NCBI GenBank assembly: GCA_937920485.1
Contig: CALETL010000007.1
Span: 1-6,386 of the forward strand
Reading direction: 5' to 3'
DNA from: an uncultured Phycisphaerae bacterium
Lineage (GTDB): Bacteria > Planctomycetota > Phycisphaerae > Sedimentisphaerales > Anaerohalosphaeraceae
DNA: 6,386 nucleotides
Translations under genes and position numbers: made by a program
Shown here: positions 6,135-6,386 of the stretch, piece after piece
How positions within the stretch are numbered: position 1 is the first letter of the stretch
How the letters are laid out: each line of letters starts with the position of its first letter
The notes under the pieces: generated by a model
Seen by the model: the letters and a program-made list of their open reading frames with translations, nothing else
The model's database searches: none
Told to the model about the DNA's origin: nothing

Positions 6135-6177
6135 ATTCCGTTTGAAAATATCGTTTCATGTCTCCATATACCCATCG

Positions 6178-6386
6178 TCATTGGGTTTTGTTCAAATCAT
6201 ATTTAACGGAATAAGAGTCCCCATCGAATTCGGTATTGACGTTATAGCCGGAGTTGTAAAAGATCGACAGCATGGCCTTATTGATCGGCAGCACGGTCGC
6301 GTAGAAGGTTTTGACGCCGCGTTCCTTCGCCGTGCGCGTCAGATAATCCAGCAGCATCGCGCCCATGCCCTTGTCCTGCCATTCGT
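6178..6386 (-). CDS. GNAT-family acetyltransferase, C-terminal fragment (cut by the window edge)
   Basis: The frame is open to the right edge, so only the last 68 or so residues are present and the start lies outside. Seen: EWQDKGMGAMLLDYL, which carries the acetyl-CoA-binding Q-x-x-G-x-G signature of GNAT motif A. It is followed by AKERGVKTFYATVLPINKAM and MLSIFYNSGY, the usual motif B with an asparagine and tyrosine near the end of the fold. The acceptor cannot be told from this part. The sequence resembles the GNAT domain at the end of Pat-like or acetate-CoA-ligase fusion proteins that acetylate protein lysines, but a stand-alone acetyltransferase of about 170 residues is equally possible. 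It ends at TGA, with no clear terminator before the trxA promoter. Confidence 0.82.
   Translation of the reverse strand, partial: EWQDKGMGAMLLDYLTRTAKERGVKTFYATVLPINKAMLSIFYNSGYNVNTEFDGDSYSVKYDLNKTQ

Overview
All recognisable genes in this window lie on the minus strand, so transcription runs from high to low coordinates. The likely source is an anaerobic delta-type proteobacterium (Desulfobacterota, e.g. a Desulfobacteria-like sulfate reducer). This is an inference from four gene-content clues: an AmmeMemoRadiSam radical SAM enzyme, a Tll0287-like sensor kinase with a CxxCH haem motif, a cysteine-rich 3D-domain protein, and an AspRS of the type usual in bacteria that make Asn-tRNA indirectly. 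No sequence search was possible.

Layout in transcriptional order. A C-terminal fragment of a GNAT acetyltransferase (6386-6178) enters from the right edge. trxA (6054-5731) follows, with its own TTGACA-17-TAATAT promoter and a strong intrinsic terminator (5690-5656). aspS (5541-3736) has a TTGACT-17-TATGTT promoter whose -10 box lies inside a short inverted repeat. A membrane-bound hybrid-less histidine kinase with a periplasmic CxxCH sensor domain (3651-2005) lies 84 bases after aspS with no visible terminator or promoter between them, so the two are probably co-transcribed. A 58-residue single-span membrane protein (1980-1804) may follow the kinase.

The stretch 1803-1258 has no intact gene. 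It holds a cluster of hairpins (about 1506-1608), a 25-codon remnant resembling the IS110 transposase motif GMEACGS, and a plus-strand open fragment with a CxxCH motif. It looks like decayed accessory DNA.

After this come a secreted or membrane-anchored 3D-domain cell-wall protein (1257-703) and then the most notable feature: an apparent independent RNA gene (about 640-507). It has a near-consensus sigma70 promoter (TTGACA-17-TATAGT), a bulged multi-helix fold closed by an 8-bp stem that begins at the predicted transcription start, and a terminator with a T7 run. It sits about 70 bases upstream of amrS (438 to the left edge), which has a good ribosome binding site but no clear promoter of its own. 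The RNA is therefore either a free-standing small RNA of about 130 nt or a leader/attenuator controlling amrS.

The window is mostly housekeeping (thioredoxin, AspRS) mixed with signalling and envelope genes. The intergenic RNA, the small membrane ORF and the haem-type kinase are the parts worth following up.
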